Shown: positions 8,257 through 15,891 of the stretch, piece after piece
Layout of the letters: each line of letters opens with the position of its first letter
Numbering within the stretch: position 1 is the first letter of the stretch
NCBI GenBank assembly: GCA_934394545.1
Contig: CAKRRG010000048.1
Location: forward strand, 1-22,035
Length of the DNA: 22,035 nt
Direction: 5' to 3'
Origin: an uncultured Blautia sp.
GTDB lineage: Bacteria > Bacillota > Clostridia > Lachnospirales > Lachnospiraceae
Notes under the pieces: model-generated
Seen by the model: only the letters and a program-made list of their open reading frames with translations
Database searches by the model: none
Told to the model about the DNA's origin: nothing
Program-made: the position numbers and the translations under genes

Positions 8257-8703
8257 TTATAGGTCAAATAGTTTCTCTTTATATCCGTATTTCCTATCCT
8301 TTAGCTGCATCAGCCATACCAGGCTTTCCAGCCTTCGTTCCTTCCTGGCTGTACAGATAAAGCTCTCCAATTCCTCTTCTCCAAACCAGTTCTGGGACTC
8401 CAAAATCTCCATTCCAGACACATTTTCATCCAGGATCAAAGTCTCCATAGCCGGCCGGATCCGTCGTCTCAGATACTGGCTATACGCATTTTTCTCTTCC
8501 ATTCTGCTATCTGCACCGGAAAAAAAGCCTTCCAGTGCACAGGCAAGCCGGATCCGCTCCTGACCGGTTGTCTGAAATTTTCGATACAATACATCCTGTT
8601 CTTTTTCCATTTGTAATTCCTGCTTTCTTTTTGCAGTTTCCCTGTCTTCTATTATAATCCATCTGTTCCTTTCCCACAATCGGATTTTTCTGATTTGCCA
8701 CAT
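8257..8703 (-). CDS. Hypothetical 148-aa helical protein, first gene of the VWA/MoxR unit
   Basis: I do not recognise this family. The protein is soluble, rich in Arg, Lys and Glu, and looks almost wholly helical. A heptad-like charged stretch covers about residues 20-45. The C-terminal helix ESFICTARKERRLESLVWLM is followed by a short basic/aromatic tail. The ATG at 8703 has AGGAG 7 nt upstream; a TTG two codons earlier is less likely. The end lies within 20 nt of the VWA start, or overlaps it if the VWA gene uses its TTG, so the three genes form one unit. It may be an adaptor or client of the ATPase, but that is inference from position only. Confidence 0.75.
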   Translation of the reverse strand: MWQIRKIRLWERNRWIIIEDRETAKRKQELQMEKEQDVLYRKFQTTGQERIRLACALEGFFSGADSRMEEKNAYSQYLRRRIRPAMETLILDENVSGMEILESQNWFGEEELESFICTARKERRLESLVWLMQLKDRKYGYKEKLFDL

Positions 8704-8723
8704 TGCCAATCTCCTGTTATAAT
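8695..8723 (+). promoter_or_regulatory. Sigma-A promoter of pfp
   Basis: TTGCCA (8695-8700), a 17-bp spacer and a perfect TATAAT (8718-8723). Expected start is near 8730, about 55 nt before pfp. It overlaps the start of the divergent hypothetical gene. A second, weaker TTGCAG-16-TATAAT lies at 8631-8658. Confidence 0.82.
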
Positions 8724-8726
8724 ACA

Positions 8727-8745
8727 GTTACTGTTCATCAGTAAC
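8727..8745. repeat. Perfect inverted repeat at the pfp transcription start, candidate operator
   Basis: GTTACTG (8727-8733), 5 nt, CAGTAAC (8739-8745). It begins 4 nt after the -10 box and so covers the expected +1 of pfp. It is also within the divergent intergenic region, so it could act on both units. There is no T-run, so it is not a terminator. Confidence 0.5.
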
Positions 8746-8785
8746 GAAGAAAGCTATTCATATAAAAACAGGAGGTTTCACCAAA

Positions 8786-10015
8786 ATGGCAAAAAAGAAT
8801 CTGATCGTCGGTCAGTCCGGCGGACCTACTGCAGTTATTAACAGCAGCCTTTACGGCGTGGTTTCAGAAGGAATCCGCCAGGAAGAGATTGGACATGTTT
8901 ACGGTATGATAAATGGTATTGAAGGTTTTCTTAAGGGTACTATCCTGGACTTTGAGGAAGCACTTCCAGGTGAGAAGCTGGAGTACCTTACCTACACACC
9001 AGGCGCTTATCTTGGCTCCTGCCGCTATAAGCTTCCGGAATCCCTGGAGGATCCGGTCTATCCTGAGCTTTTCCGTAAATTTGAAGAGATGAATATTGGC
9101 TGGTTCTTCTATATTGGAGGCAATGACTCCATGGATACAGTAAGCAAGCTTTCCCGGTATGCTGCCATGACAGGCAGTGACATTCGCATTATCGGCGAGC
9201 CGAAGACTATTGACAACGATCTTATCCACACAGATCACACTCCTGGCTTCGGAAGTGCTGCCAGATATGTCGCTTCCACAGTCCGCGAGATCACCCTGGA
9301 TGCCAGTGTTTATGAGAAAAAATCCGTTACCATTGTAGAGATTATGGGACGTCACGCAGGATGGCTCACGGCTGCAAGCGTTCTGGCCCGGAAATACACC
9401 GGTGACAATCCCCTTCTCATCTATCTTCCAGAGACAGCCTTCGACACAGAAGCTTTCCTGACGAAGGTAAATGCATGCTTTGAAAAGAACTGCAATGTTG
9501 TAGTCTGCGTTTCTGAAGGAATCCATGATGACAAGGGAACCTTCATCTGCGAATATGATAATTCTGTTGGCACAGACACCTTCGGACACAAAATGCTGGC
9601 AGGCTGCGGCAAATATCTGGAGAACCTGGTTCGCAGCCGTCTTGGGGTAAAGGCCCGTTCCATTGAGCTGAATGTAAGCCAGCGCTGCAGTGCCTCCATG
9701 CTTTCCGACACAGATCGTCAGGAAGCTATTACTGCCGGAATTTTTGGTGTTCAGGCAGCCCTGAATGGAGAAACCGGCAAAATGGTCTCCTTCATCCGCC
9801 AGGAAACCTCTGATGGCGTTTACCATGTAAAATGTGGTCTTGAAGATGTAAATGAAATCTGTAATGAGGAGAAAACAGTTCCCCTTTCATGGATCCATGA
9901 GGATGGTTCTGACGTAACAGAAGATTTCATCCGCTATGCCAGCCCACTGATCCAGGGAAATGTAGAATTGCCAATCGCAGCAGACGGACTGCCGGTTTGC
10001 GTATATAGAAAATAA
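8786..10015 (+). CDS. pfp: Pyrophosphate-dependent 6-phosphofructokinase
   Basis: This cytoplasmic glycolytic enzyme reversibly phosphorylates fructose 6-phosphate using pyrophosphate instead of ATP. The 409-aa protein shows GQSGGPTAVIN at the start, GGNDS (111-115), PKTIDND (139-145) and EIMGRHAGWL. Asp114 (glycine in ATP enzymes) and Lys140 are the residues that mark PPi dependence. The start has AGGAGG 9 nt upstream. The gene stands alone with a near-consensus promoter, an operator-like palindrome at its transcription start and a bidirectional terminator. The family call is firm and PPi use is well supported by these two residues. Confidence 0.95.
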   Translation: MAKKNLIVGQSGGPTAVINSSLYGVVSEGIRQEEIGHVYGMINGIEGFLKGTILDFEEALPGEKLEYLTYTPGAYLGSCRYKLPESLEDPVYPELFRKFEEMNIGWFFYIGGNDSMDTVSKLSRYAAMTGSDIRIIGEPKTIDNDLIHTDHTPGFGSAARYVASTVREITLDASVYEKKSVTIVEIMGRHAGWLTAASVLARKYTGDNPLLIYLPETAFDTEAFLTKVNACFEKNCNVVVCVSEGIHDDKGTFICEYDNSVGTDTFGHKMLAGCGKYLENLVRSRLGVKARSIELNVSQRCSASMLSDTDRQEAITAGIFGVQAALNGETGKMVSFIRQETSDGVYHVKCGLEDVNEICNEEKTVPLSWIHEDGSDVTEDFIRYASPLIQGNVELPIAADGLPVCVYRK

Positions 10016-10025
10016 AAAATCAAAA

Positions 10026-10100
10026 GAGCCCCTTCCGCTTTCATGCCAGGTAACCAGGATACAGCTTGCCAGGCATTTCTCAGAGGAAGGGGTTCTTATC
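10026..10100. terminator. Bidirectional terminator between pfp and the permease gene
   Basis: An 11-bp outer stem (10026-10036 with 10085-10095, one G-T pair) closes a loop that holds a second 5-bp stem (10043-10047 with 10072-10076). It is followed by a T-rich tract on the plus strand and, reading the other way, by a T-rich tract on the minus strand. It serves the two convergent genes. Confidence 0.75.
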
Positions 10101-10132
10101 TTTTCCTTATTTACTTTTCGTGCATCTTCGTA

Positions 10133-11515
10133 TTATTTTTTCTCAAAGCTTCTGTGATCGGCCTCCAGCTTCTCCTGGACTTCACTGTCATGGATTTTCT
10201 CTATCTTCTGTTCTTCCCTTGATTTCGGCAAAATCAAATTCAGACAAACAGCAATAAGTGTTGCCAGTACCACCGGAGATTTTCCAAAAATAGTAGTCAC
10301 CCATGCAGGAAGTGTAGCAAGGGCTGCATTTGCCTGGGAAACACCAACACCAAGTGCCGCCGCCAGACCTACGATAGAAGAATTACGGTAATCCATTTCC
10401 GCAGAAGCTACCAGCTTCATACCAGTCATAGCGATGGAAGCAAATACAGATACGGTTGCTCCACCCAGCACACACTGTGGAATGGTCGTAAGAAGCGCAG
10501 AGAATTTCGGCACAAATCCGGCAATTCCAAGGAACGCTGCTGCCAATCCCAGAACCCAGCGATTGATAACCTTGGTTGTGGTAACAATACCAACATTCTG
10601 GCTGTAAGTGGCCGTTGGAAGTCCTCCGAAAAGTGCTCCTACAATGTTCGTAAGACCATAAGCCACAATACCACCCTGAAGCTCTGAATCCTTAGGTGTA
10701 CGGTTCATGGCACCGATGGTTGTTGCAGAATAATCACCAATTGCCTGAATGGAGTTAATTGCAAAAAGAAGTCCGATCGCCACACAGGCGGAAATCTCAA
10801 AATGCACACCGAAATGCAGAGGCTGTGGTACCTGGAACACACTTGCCTTACCCACACTGGAAAGATTCACCATGCCAAACGGAATGGATACAATATATCC
10901 AGCCACCATACCAATGAGAATGGAAGAAAGCTTCCAGATTCCTTTGCCAAAATGATTCAATGCGGTTACCACTGCCAAAGTGAAAAAAGCTACCAGCCAA
11001 TTCTCCCAGGAACCATAATCCGGATTCGATACTCCACCGGCCATGTAATTAATCGCAGTTGGATACAGGGAAAGTCCGATGGTAAATACAACCGTTCCCG
11101 TAATCAATGGCGGGAAAAATACTCTGATCTTTTTCACCATGATTCCCATTACAACAGCCACAATACCGCCTACGATCTGTGCTCCCAGAATCGTGTCGAT
11201 TCCATACCCATCTGCTATTGCCTGCATACTCGGCACATAGGCAAAGCTCACACCCATAATGACAGGGAGTCCCGAACCGATCCGGTACTTTTTCCCAATT
11301 GGGAAAAGCTGGAGCAAGGTAGACAATGCTGCAACAACAAGAGCTGCCTGGATGAGGATGACCTGATCCTTGTTCTCCAGACCCGCTGCACCTGCCACAA
11401 TAATAGCAGGGGTGACGCATCCCACGATCATTGCCACTACATGCTGCAACGCAAGGGGAAGAGCCTCCTGAATTCGGGGAATACCATCAGTTTCAAAAAT
11501 ACTGCCTCTCTTCAT
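10133..11515 (-). CDS. NCS2-family nucleobase permease (xanthine/uracil type)
   Basis: A 460-aa inner-membrane transporter that imports a purine or pyrimidine base with a cation. The start IPRIQEALPLALQHVVAM and many hydrophobic helices (about 14 predicted by eye) are typical of NCS2. The substrate-motif region reads SQNVGIVTTTKV; the Gln-Asn pair resembles xanthine/urate carriers (QN), whereas uracil carriers have Glu-Asn, so a purine substrate is somewhat more likely. AGGA lies 8 nt upstream of the ATG. It has its own promoter and only about 24 nt of leader, so there is no room for a purine riboswitch. Confidence 0.88.
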   Translation of the reverse strand: MKRGSIFETDGIPRIQEALPLALQHVVAMIVGCVTPAIIVAGAAGLENKDQVILIQAALVVAALSTLLQLFPIGKKYRIGSGLPVIMGVSFAYVPSMQAIADGYGIDTILGAQIVGGIVAVVMGIMVKKIRVFFPPLITGTVVFTIGLSLYPTAINYMAGGVSNPDYGSWENWLVAFFTLAVVTALNHFGKGIWKLSSILIGMVAGYIVSIPFGMVNLSSVGKASVFQVPQPLHFGVHFEISACVAIGLLFAINSIQAIGDYSATTIGAMNRTPKDSELQGGIVAYGLTNIVGALFGGLPTATYSQNVGIVTTTKVINRWVLGLAAAFLGIAGFVPKFSALLTTIPQCVLGGATVSVFASIAMTGMKLVASAEMDYRNSSIVGLAAALGVGVSQANAALATLPAWVTTIFGKSPVVLATLIAVCLNLILPKSREEQKIEKIHDSEVQEKLEADHRSFEKK

Positions 11516-11545
11516 AATGTTATCCTGCTTTCTTTCGTTTTATAC

Positions 11546-11574
11546 AGTATACCAAATGGAGCGTACAAAAACAA
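11546..11574 (-). promoter_or_regulatory. Sigma-A promoter of the NCS2 permease gene
   Basis: On the minus strand TTGTTT (11574-11569), a 17-bp spacer and TATACT (11551-11546), preceded by TGG as an extended -10. Expected start is near 11539. Confidence 0.72.
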
Positions 11575-11609
11575 TTAGATTGCCTAAAAGTATTTGGTTG
11601 TAATATTCA

Positions 11610-11631
11610 CAAAAAATCCTTCTGATTTTTG
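11610..11631 (-). terminator. Weak terminator-like hairpin after the protease gene
   Basis: An A/T-rich stem of 8 bp (CAAAAATC with GATTTTTG, one bulged T) with a 5-nt loop lies about 20 nt after the protease stop. It lacks a clear T tail on the minus strand, so termination may be inefficient. Confidence 0.35.
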
Positions 11632-11649
11632 TTAATATTTATTTTTCTC

Positions 11650-13407
11650 CTATGTCAACAATTCAAAGGTACGATACAGATCCAAACGCCCAAATCCCCA
11701 ATCTCTATTCGGATAGGACATGCGCTCTTCTCTTTTTGCCCCTCGTATAATATAGTTTTTTACACTGGAACCGGTAAAGTATGGCTGATTTCCCCGTATT
11801 ACCGCCCACTCAAACAACAGTGCAGCGGCTCCTGCTGTCTGTGCGGCTGCAAGACTGGTTCCTGATGCCTGACCATAAGTTCCATTTATCCCAGGCACCT
11901 GAACCTGCACACCAGGAGCCGCCACCTGCGGCACCACATTTCCATCTGGCATAAAGCCCCGGCCGGCCTGAATATACAGGCTATTATCACGGTATTGATA
12001 TGCCGTCACGGTAATGCTTTCCAGGGAATCCCCAGGTGCTGTTATCGTATTGTAAGGGGAAGGCTCCAGAAAATAGGTTTCTTCTGAAATCAGTCCCTGT
12101 ACCGGCAGCCACATATGGAAGCTTGCATTCTGCCCTTCCCTTCCCCGGACAAAAATCCGCCAGATTCCTGCTGCCGGCTGGATAAATCTTAAATAAACCA
12201 GCGTATATCCGGTCTGCCTCTCAATCGAAACATAATTCACTTCTATTTTTGTCTCCACAAAAACAAAAGACAATACCTGTGTCACATCTCCCAATGATGC
12301 ACTGATATCCAGTATTTCACCGGTTGGGGACTCCAGGGAAAGATAATAGATTTCCGGTGGCTCTCCCCAGAATTCCATGGTAAAACCAGGCTCCTTATCT
12401 CCCACGCGAAGCTCTGCGCCTGCCTGCTTCTCCTGATCCGTAAGTCTCCCTGCATAATGATGCCTTGCCGCACCTTCATTTCCGGCTGCGATTGATACGG
12501 AATTTAGAGAAAACTGAGATATATAATCCACGTAATTGCTCAAAGGATTTTTTCCCATATGAGCCCCTTGGCTGCTTCCGATTCCAAGACATAACGAAAG
12601 AGGCATTTGTCTGTCATTTGCAGTTTTTACTGCAAAATCCATCCCGATCATAATGTCATTTTCCTGAAAAAGCTCTGCCGAAGATGGAAAAAGATAAAAT
12701 TCCCGAAGATATTTTTTCGCCTGCTTTACTTTTACCACGATCAGCATTGCTTCCGGAGCCGCCCCGGAAAAATTTTCTTCCGGCATATAGTTTCCGGCTG
12801 CAATCGCAGCCATTCTGGTTCCATGGCCATTTGTATCTGTAGACGGCACAATTTCCAAAGGATTTTCAGATGCCAAAGCACGGTCAATGTCCTTTTTCCA
12901 GAAAACCCGTCCAAATGGTACTTCCTCGTTGTCCCCTTCCAGAGTCTGATCCCAGATACAAAGGATCCTGCTCCCCATTTCATTCCAGAAAAGTGGATTT
13001 CTATAATCAATTCCGGAATCCACAATTGCAATTGCTGTTCCCTGTCCCTTCAGCTGCAGATAGGGATGGCCCTGAAGCCTGGTAATTCCTGAGGCACTCA
13101 GACTTCCCAGATCCATATACGTGTAACATTTCGGAATAAAGCTGTACGAATACGTATTGATATCCAGCTTTCCCATTTCCCGTAAAGGTGCATAAACAAC
13201 TCCGTAAATGGAGTTGATCTTCTGAAAAAGAAGGCCTGGGACATCGCCCAGGTCTTCCTGAAAATCACCCATATATTTTACAATAAAATCTCCATACATT
13301 TCATTCTGTGCCGGAGAAAGAGCAGAGAGAACTTCCGGATTTTTTGCGTTTTCTTTCTTATACTCAGCTTCACACTTTTTCATACTTGCCTCATAAAGCT
13401 TTTTCAT
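11650..13407 (-). CDS. S8-family subtilisin-like serine protease, Csp-like
   Basis: A 585-aa protease resembling clostridial Csp subtilisins, which process spore cortex lytic enzymes; many relatives have other or unknown roles. There is no signal peptide. A pro-region of about 95 residues precedes the domain. The catalytic triad is complete: D130 in IVDSGID, H195 in NGHGTRMA, S518 in SGTSLAA, with oxyanion Asn in AAGNEG. A large insert (about 320-470) matches the jelly-roll found in Csp-like enzymes. The ATG at 13407 overlaps the lgt stop by 4 nt but lacks a good ribosome site; an ATG at 13383 has GAGG 5 nt upstream and may be the true start. Substrate cannot be read from the sequence. Confidence 0.85.
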   Translation of the reverse strand: MKKLYEASMKKCEAEYKKENAKNPEVLSALSPAQNEMYGDFIVKYMGDFQEDLGDVPGLLFQKINSIYGVVYAPLREMGKLDINTYSYSFIPKCYTYMDLGSLSASGITRLQGHPYLQLKGQGTAIAIVDSGIDYRNPLFWNEMGSRILCIWDQTLEGDNEEVPFGRVFWKKDIDRALASENPLEIVPSTDTNGHGTRMAAIAAGNYMPEENFSGAAPEAMLIVVKVKQAKKYLREFYLFPSSAELFQENDIMIGMDFAVKTANDRQMPLSLCLGIGSSQGAHMGKNPLSNYVDYISQFSLNSVSIAAGNEGAARHHYAGRLTDQEKQAGAELRVGDKEPGFTMEFWGEPPEIYYLSLESPTGEILDISASLGDVTQVLSFVFVETKIEVNYVSIERQTGYTLVYLRFIQPAAGIWRIFVRGREGQNASFHMWLPVQGLISEETYFLEPSPYNTITAPGDSLESITVTAYQYRDNSLYIQAGRGFMPDGNVVPQVAAPGVQVQVPGINGTYGQASGTSLAAAQTAGAAALLFEWAVIRGNQPYFTGSSVKNYIIRGAKREERMSYPNRDWGFGRLDLYRTFELLT

Positions 13408-14168
13408 TTAAGAGTATGCTTTTTCCCGGCAAAAAATACGAACAGAACAATTCCCGCTGCAAAGGTAAACACGGAAATAAATTGTGAGGTAGATAACACT
13501 CCCACACTTCCTCTTGCCAGATCTCCCCTGAAAAATTCCAGCACAAATCTGCCTGCACTATAGAAGATCAGATAACATGCCGCTGTCTCCCCATTCTTTT
13601 TCTGTCTTTGCAAAATCAAAAGCAGCAAGCCGTAATGGAGAAAATCAAGAATACTGGAATAAATCTGGGTAGGAATCAATGCCACTCCATTCGGGGCAAA
13701 GGTAGAAGTATGAAAGGTCACAGAGAAACCGCCCGCAGCCTCCTTTCCATAGCAACAGCCGGCCAGCAGGCATCCAATCCTTCCAAAGCCTTGGGCCAGT
13801 GCCACAGATGGCATCAAGGTATCAAAAAATCTGAGAAAATCCAGTTTTTCCACTCTGCAGTACACGTAGGCCGTAATAATTCCACCGATAATCCCACCAA
13901 AAACCACAAAACCGTCTGTCAGGGTATCCCTCAGAAATCCCGGATTCTCTGCAATACTCTTCCATTCCGTAATCCAATATAGAATTTTGGCTCCCAAAAA
14001 GCCTCCCAGAACGCACCATATCACCAGATAAAAAACGTGCTCATAAGGCAGCTTTCGCTTTTTGGCTCTGTATTCTCCGGTAAAATAAGCTGCCAGGATT
14101 CCAATGGCGATCATCAGTCCATACCCGTAGACGGTAAACGGACCGATTTTCAAAAGTTCATTTTTCAT
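13404..14168 (-). CDS. lgt: Prolipoprotein diacylglyceryl transferase
   Basis: This integral-membrane enzyme transfers diacylglycerol from phosphatidylglycerol to the lipobox cysteine of prolipoproteins, the first step of lipoprotein maturation. The 254-aa protein has about seven membrane helices, the start IGPFTVYGYGLMIAIG, the Lgt signature GRIGCLLAGCCYG (129-141) and the late motif YSAGRFVLEFFRGD. Length is typical (about 250-290). It overlaps the arginase-like gene upstream by 11 nt and the protease downstream by 4 nt, so it is deep inside one operon. In Bacillus the same gene is also known as gerF for its germination phenotype. Confidence 0.96.
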   Translation of the reverse strand: MKNELLKIGPFTVYGYGLMIAIGILAAYFTGEYRAKKRKLPYEHVFYLVIWCVLGGFLGAKILYWITEWKSIAENPGFLRDTLTDGFVVFGGIIGGIITAYVYCRVEKLDFLRFFDTLMPSVALAQGFGRIGCLLAGCCYGKEAAGGFSVTFHTSTFAPNGVALIPTQIYSSILDFLHYGLLLLILQRQKKNGETAACYLIFYSAGRFVLEFFRGDLARGSVGVLSTSQFISVFTFAAGIVLFVFFAGKKHTLK

Positions 14169-14958
14169 ATTCTTCCAGTCCTCCAGACCTCTTCCAGAAC
14201 TTCAGAAGCTCCTTATTGGCATGATCATTTTTATAATTCTCCACGCTTTCATCCGGATCACATTCTCCACAGATGTCTACCCGGACAAACCTGCCGCCCT
14301 TCTTAGCAAAATGCTTTCTCAGGCATTCCAGGATCTCCAGCATTTCCTTTAAAGTCATATCTCCCTGACTCCAGGTAGTAGCTGCTTCCTCCTGACAAAG
14401 TACATCCTTATCAATTGAAACATATAAAGGTAAATCAGCAGGCAGCTCCGAAATCCACGCATTCAGAAATTCCTGTGTTCTGACGCTTTGCATATCCAGG
14501 TCTTCCAGTTTCTCTCTGGACAAAAAATGCACCCGGCTCTTAAAGGGTTCCTCCACCTGCTGATATGCTTCTTCATCCGGTCCGATCAGCCAGACTTCCC
14601 TGAGATTTTCCACCTCTTCAAGGGCACTGGCAATCCAACCGCCACAGGACAAAAGTCCTCCGAAAGCAGGCAGCTGCATATCTGTATGATTATCAAAAAC
14701 AAGCAGATTAAAAGGCTCTTCCACTTCCTCTGCCCCGATTCTGCTCATATAATGATAATTGCCTGAATCTATAAAATAAATTCCGGAAGTAGGATATTTT
14801 TCTGTTTTTTCCAGAATCTGCGCCTTCGCCACTCCATCACAGTAGCAGTTGGTACCGGAAAGCCCTTTCAGATCCATCCAGGAGATCGGTTCCCCTTTAT
14901 AGAACTGTTCCTTTTCATAAATTCCGGAAAAGCTTATGATTACAATATTCTGCGTCAA
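14158..14958 (-). CDS. Arginase/agmatinase-fold protein (ureohydrolase-like)
   Basis: A soluble protein of 266 aa (from TTG 14958) related to the arginase superfamily. The dimetal ligands appear complete: H69 in GNYHY, D89, H91 and D93 in DNHTD, and D183 and D185 in SIDKD. The usual GGxH and DAHxD wording is altered (SGNYH, DNHTD), and the late residues that bind a guanidino substrate are not evident, so the substrate may differ from arginine or agmatine. The TTG overlaps the upstream stop codon with AGGAG 8 nt away; a GTG at 14967 is the alternative but has no spacing to its ribosome site. Lies between a DUF308 gene and lgt, an unusual context. Confidence 0.78.
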   Translation of the reverse strand: MTQNIVIISFSGIYEKEQFYKGEPISWMDLKGLSGTNCYCDGVAKAQILEKTEKYPTSGIYFIDSGNYHYMSRIGAEEVEEPFNLLVFDNHTDMQLPAFGGLLSCGGWIASALEEVENLREVWLIGPDEEAYQQVEEPFKSRVHFLSREKLEDLDMQSVRTQEFLNAWISELPADLPLYVSIDKDVLCQEEAATTWSQGDMTLKEMLEILECLRKHFAKKGGRFVRVDICGECDPDESVENYKNDHANKELLKFWKRSGGLEEYEK

Positions 14959-15695
14959 TCCTTCCACTCCTCAGGTGCCTCCTCCTGTTCCTGGACTGCC
15001 GGATCCACCTGCGCAACCGGGGCCTCCTGCTCTGCCTGATTCTCCTGTGCTGCCGGGGGCTCCTGCTCTGCCTGATTCTCCTGCGCAGTCTGGGCTGGCT
15101 GTGATTCCTCAGGCTCCGTCTTTCCGGCGTCGGTCTCCCCATGATCCTCTGCCAGTTCCTTCTTCAACCCATGCTTCAGGATCAGATAAAAAATAATATC
15201 CAGAACACCATTTGCTACAAAAATACCTCCGGCAATCTGCACGGTTCTTTTAAGCTCAGAGAATGGATTGATCAGAAGCAAAACTCCAAGCCCTACAAAA
15301 ATCAGACTCTCAATAAGAAAGGCCTTCCAGACTCCCTGCTTTCTCTTCATCAGTTTTATACTGCCACCCAGCATCCAGATACTGTCCACCAGAATAAGGG
15401 CTCCCAGCATAAGCGTAAGAAGCTTCACAACGACAGTTGGATTCATAAACAGGAAGATACCGATCACAAGCACGATCACACCGGAAAAAAGATCCAGTAT
15501 GGTAGAATTGTCTTTTTCCAAAACAAAAATCAAAATGTGATACACTCCGGCACCGATGAGAACCAGACCGAAAACCACCTTGCACAGCACATTCACTGTT
15601 TCCACAGGCATAAATGCCAGACACAGTCCAAAAAGAATATAAAACACAGATGTGGGAATCTGTCCCCGTAAAATTTTATTTTTCTTGTCTTCCAT
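14955..15695 (-). CDS. DUF308 (HdeD-like) membrane protein with repetitive acidic tail
   Basis: A 246-aa membrane protein of unknown function. About six transmembrane helices cover residues 12-180 and the hydrophobic pattern fits the DUF308/HdeD family, which is linked to acid and envelope stress in other bacteria. A tail of about 65 residues, rich in Gln, Glu, Ala and Pro, follows; it contains a 12-residue tandem repeat, AQENQAEQEPPA then AQENQAEQEAPV. The ATG at 15695 has AGGAGGAG 5-6 nt upstream, so the longer frame from 15761 is not used. First gene of a four-gene overlapping operon with a recognisable promoter. Confidence 0.8.
   Translation of the reverse strand: MEDKKNKILRGQIPTSVFYILFGLCLAFMPVETVNVLCKVVFGLVLIGAGVYHILIFVLEKDNSTILDLFSGVIVLVIGIFLFMNPTVVVKLLTLMLGALILVDSIWMLGGSIKLMKRKQGVWKAFLIESLIFVGLGVLLLINPFSELKRTVQIAGGIFVANGVLDIIFYLILKHGLKKELAEDHGETDAGKTEPEESQPAQTAQENQAEQEPPAAQENQAEQEAPVAQVDPAVQEQEEAPEEWKD
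15024..15083. repeat. 36-bp tandem repeat in the tail of the DUF308 gene
   Basis: Two copies share a 24-bp identical core (15024-15047 and 15060-15083), giving a 36-bp period in frame. This type of repeat may change copy number between strains and so alter tail length without frameshift. Confidence 0.8.
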
Positions 15696-15731
15696 CAGTA
15701 CTCCTCCTGTCATCTTCCAGTTCTTTTGCAC

Positions 15732-15760
15732 AGTATAACCCTTTTCGTGAATTTCGTCCA
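15732..15760 (-). promoter_or_regulatory. Promoter of the DUF308-arginase-lgt-protease operon
   Basis: TGGACG (15760-15755), a 17-bp spacer and TATACT (15737-15732) on the minus strand; about 30 nt of leader before the ribosome site of the DUF308 gene. Confidence 0.65.
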
Positions 15761-15792
15761 CAAAAAGCCGGAAAAAGAGCAGAATTTCCTAT

Positions 15793-15811
15793 ATAAAAAA
15801 TCTGTTTTTAT
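15793..15811. repeat. A/T inverted repeat between the divergent operons
   Basis: ATAAAAA (15793-15799) and TTTTTAT (15805-15811) with a 5-nt spacer sit just upstream of the -35 box of the acylation cassette. It could be an operator or an A-tract upstream element; its simple composition keeps confidence low. Confidence 0.3.
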
Positions 15812-15813
15812 AC

Positions 15814-15841
15814 TTGAAGTTTTTCACTATGGTATTATAAT
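15814..15841 (+). promoter_or_regulatory. Promoter of the O-acylation cassette
   Basis: TTGAAG (15814-15819), a 16-bp spacer and a perfect TATAAT (15836-15841). Expected start near 15848, about 45 nt before the first gene. Confidence 0.72.
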
Positions 15842-15891
15842 AAATGTCGAAGGAAAACGAATTATATCTATTTATATCGGAGAATTGAATC

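Noticed and set aside
8719..8724. TATTAT as the -10 box of the minus-strand hypothetical gene
   Set aside because: Transcription would begin inside its own ribosome site; the matching TATAAT on the plus strand with TTGCCA at 17 bp explains the sequence better.
8864..9826. A 320-codon open frame on the minus strand opposite pfp
   Set aside because: pfp is unmistakable on the other strand; the antisense frame has no recognisable domain or ribosome site.
11516..11575. Purine riboswitch before the NCS2 permease gene
   Set aside because: The promoter leaves only about 24 nt of leader, too short for an aptamer.
14936..15196. A proline-rich open frame on the plus strand
   Set aside because: It is the complement of the repetitive tail of the DUF308 gene, which creates Pro/Ala/Ser runs on the other strand.
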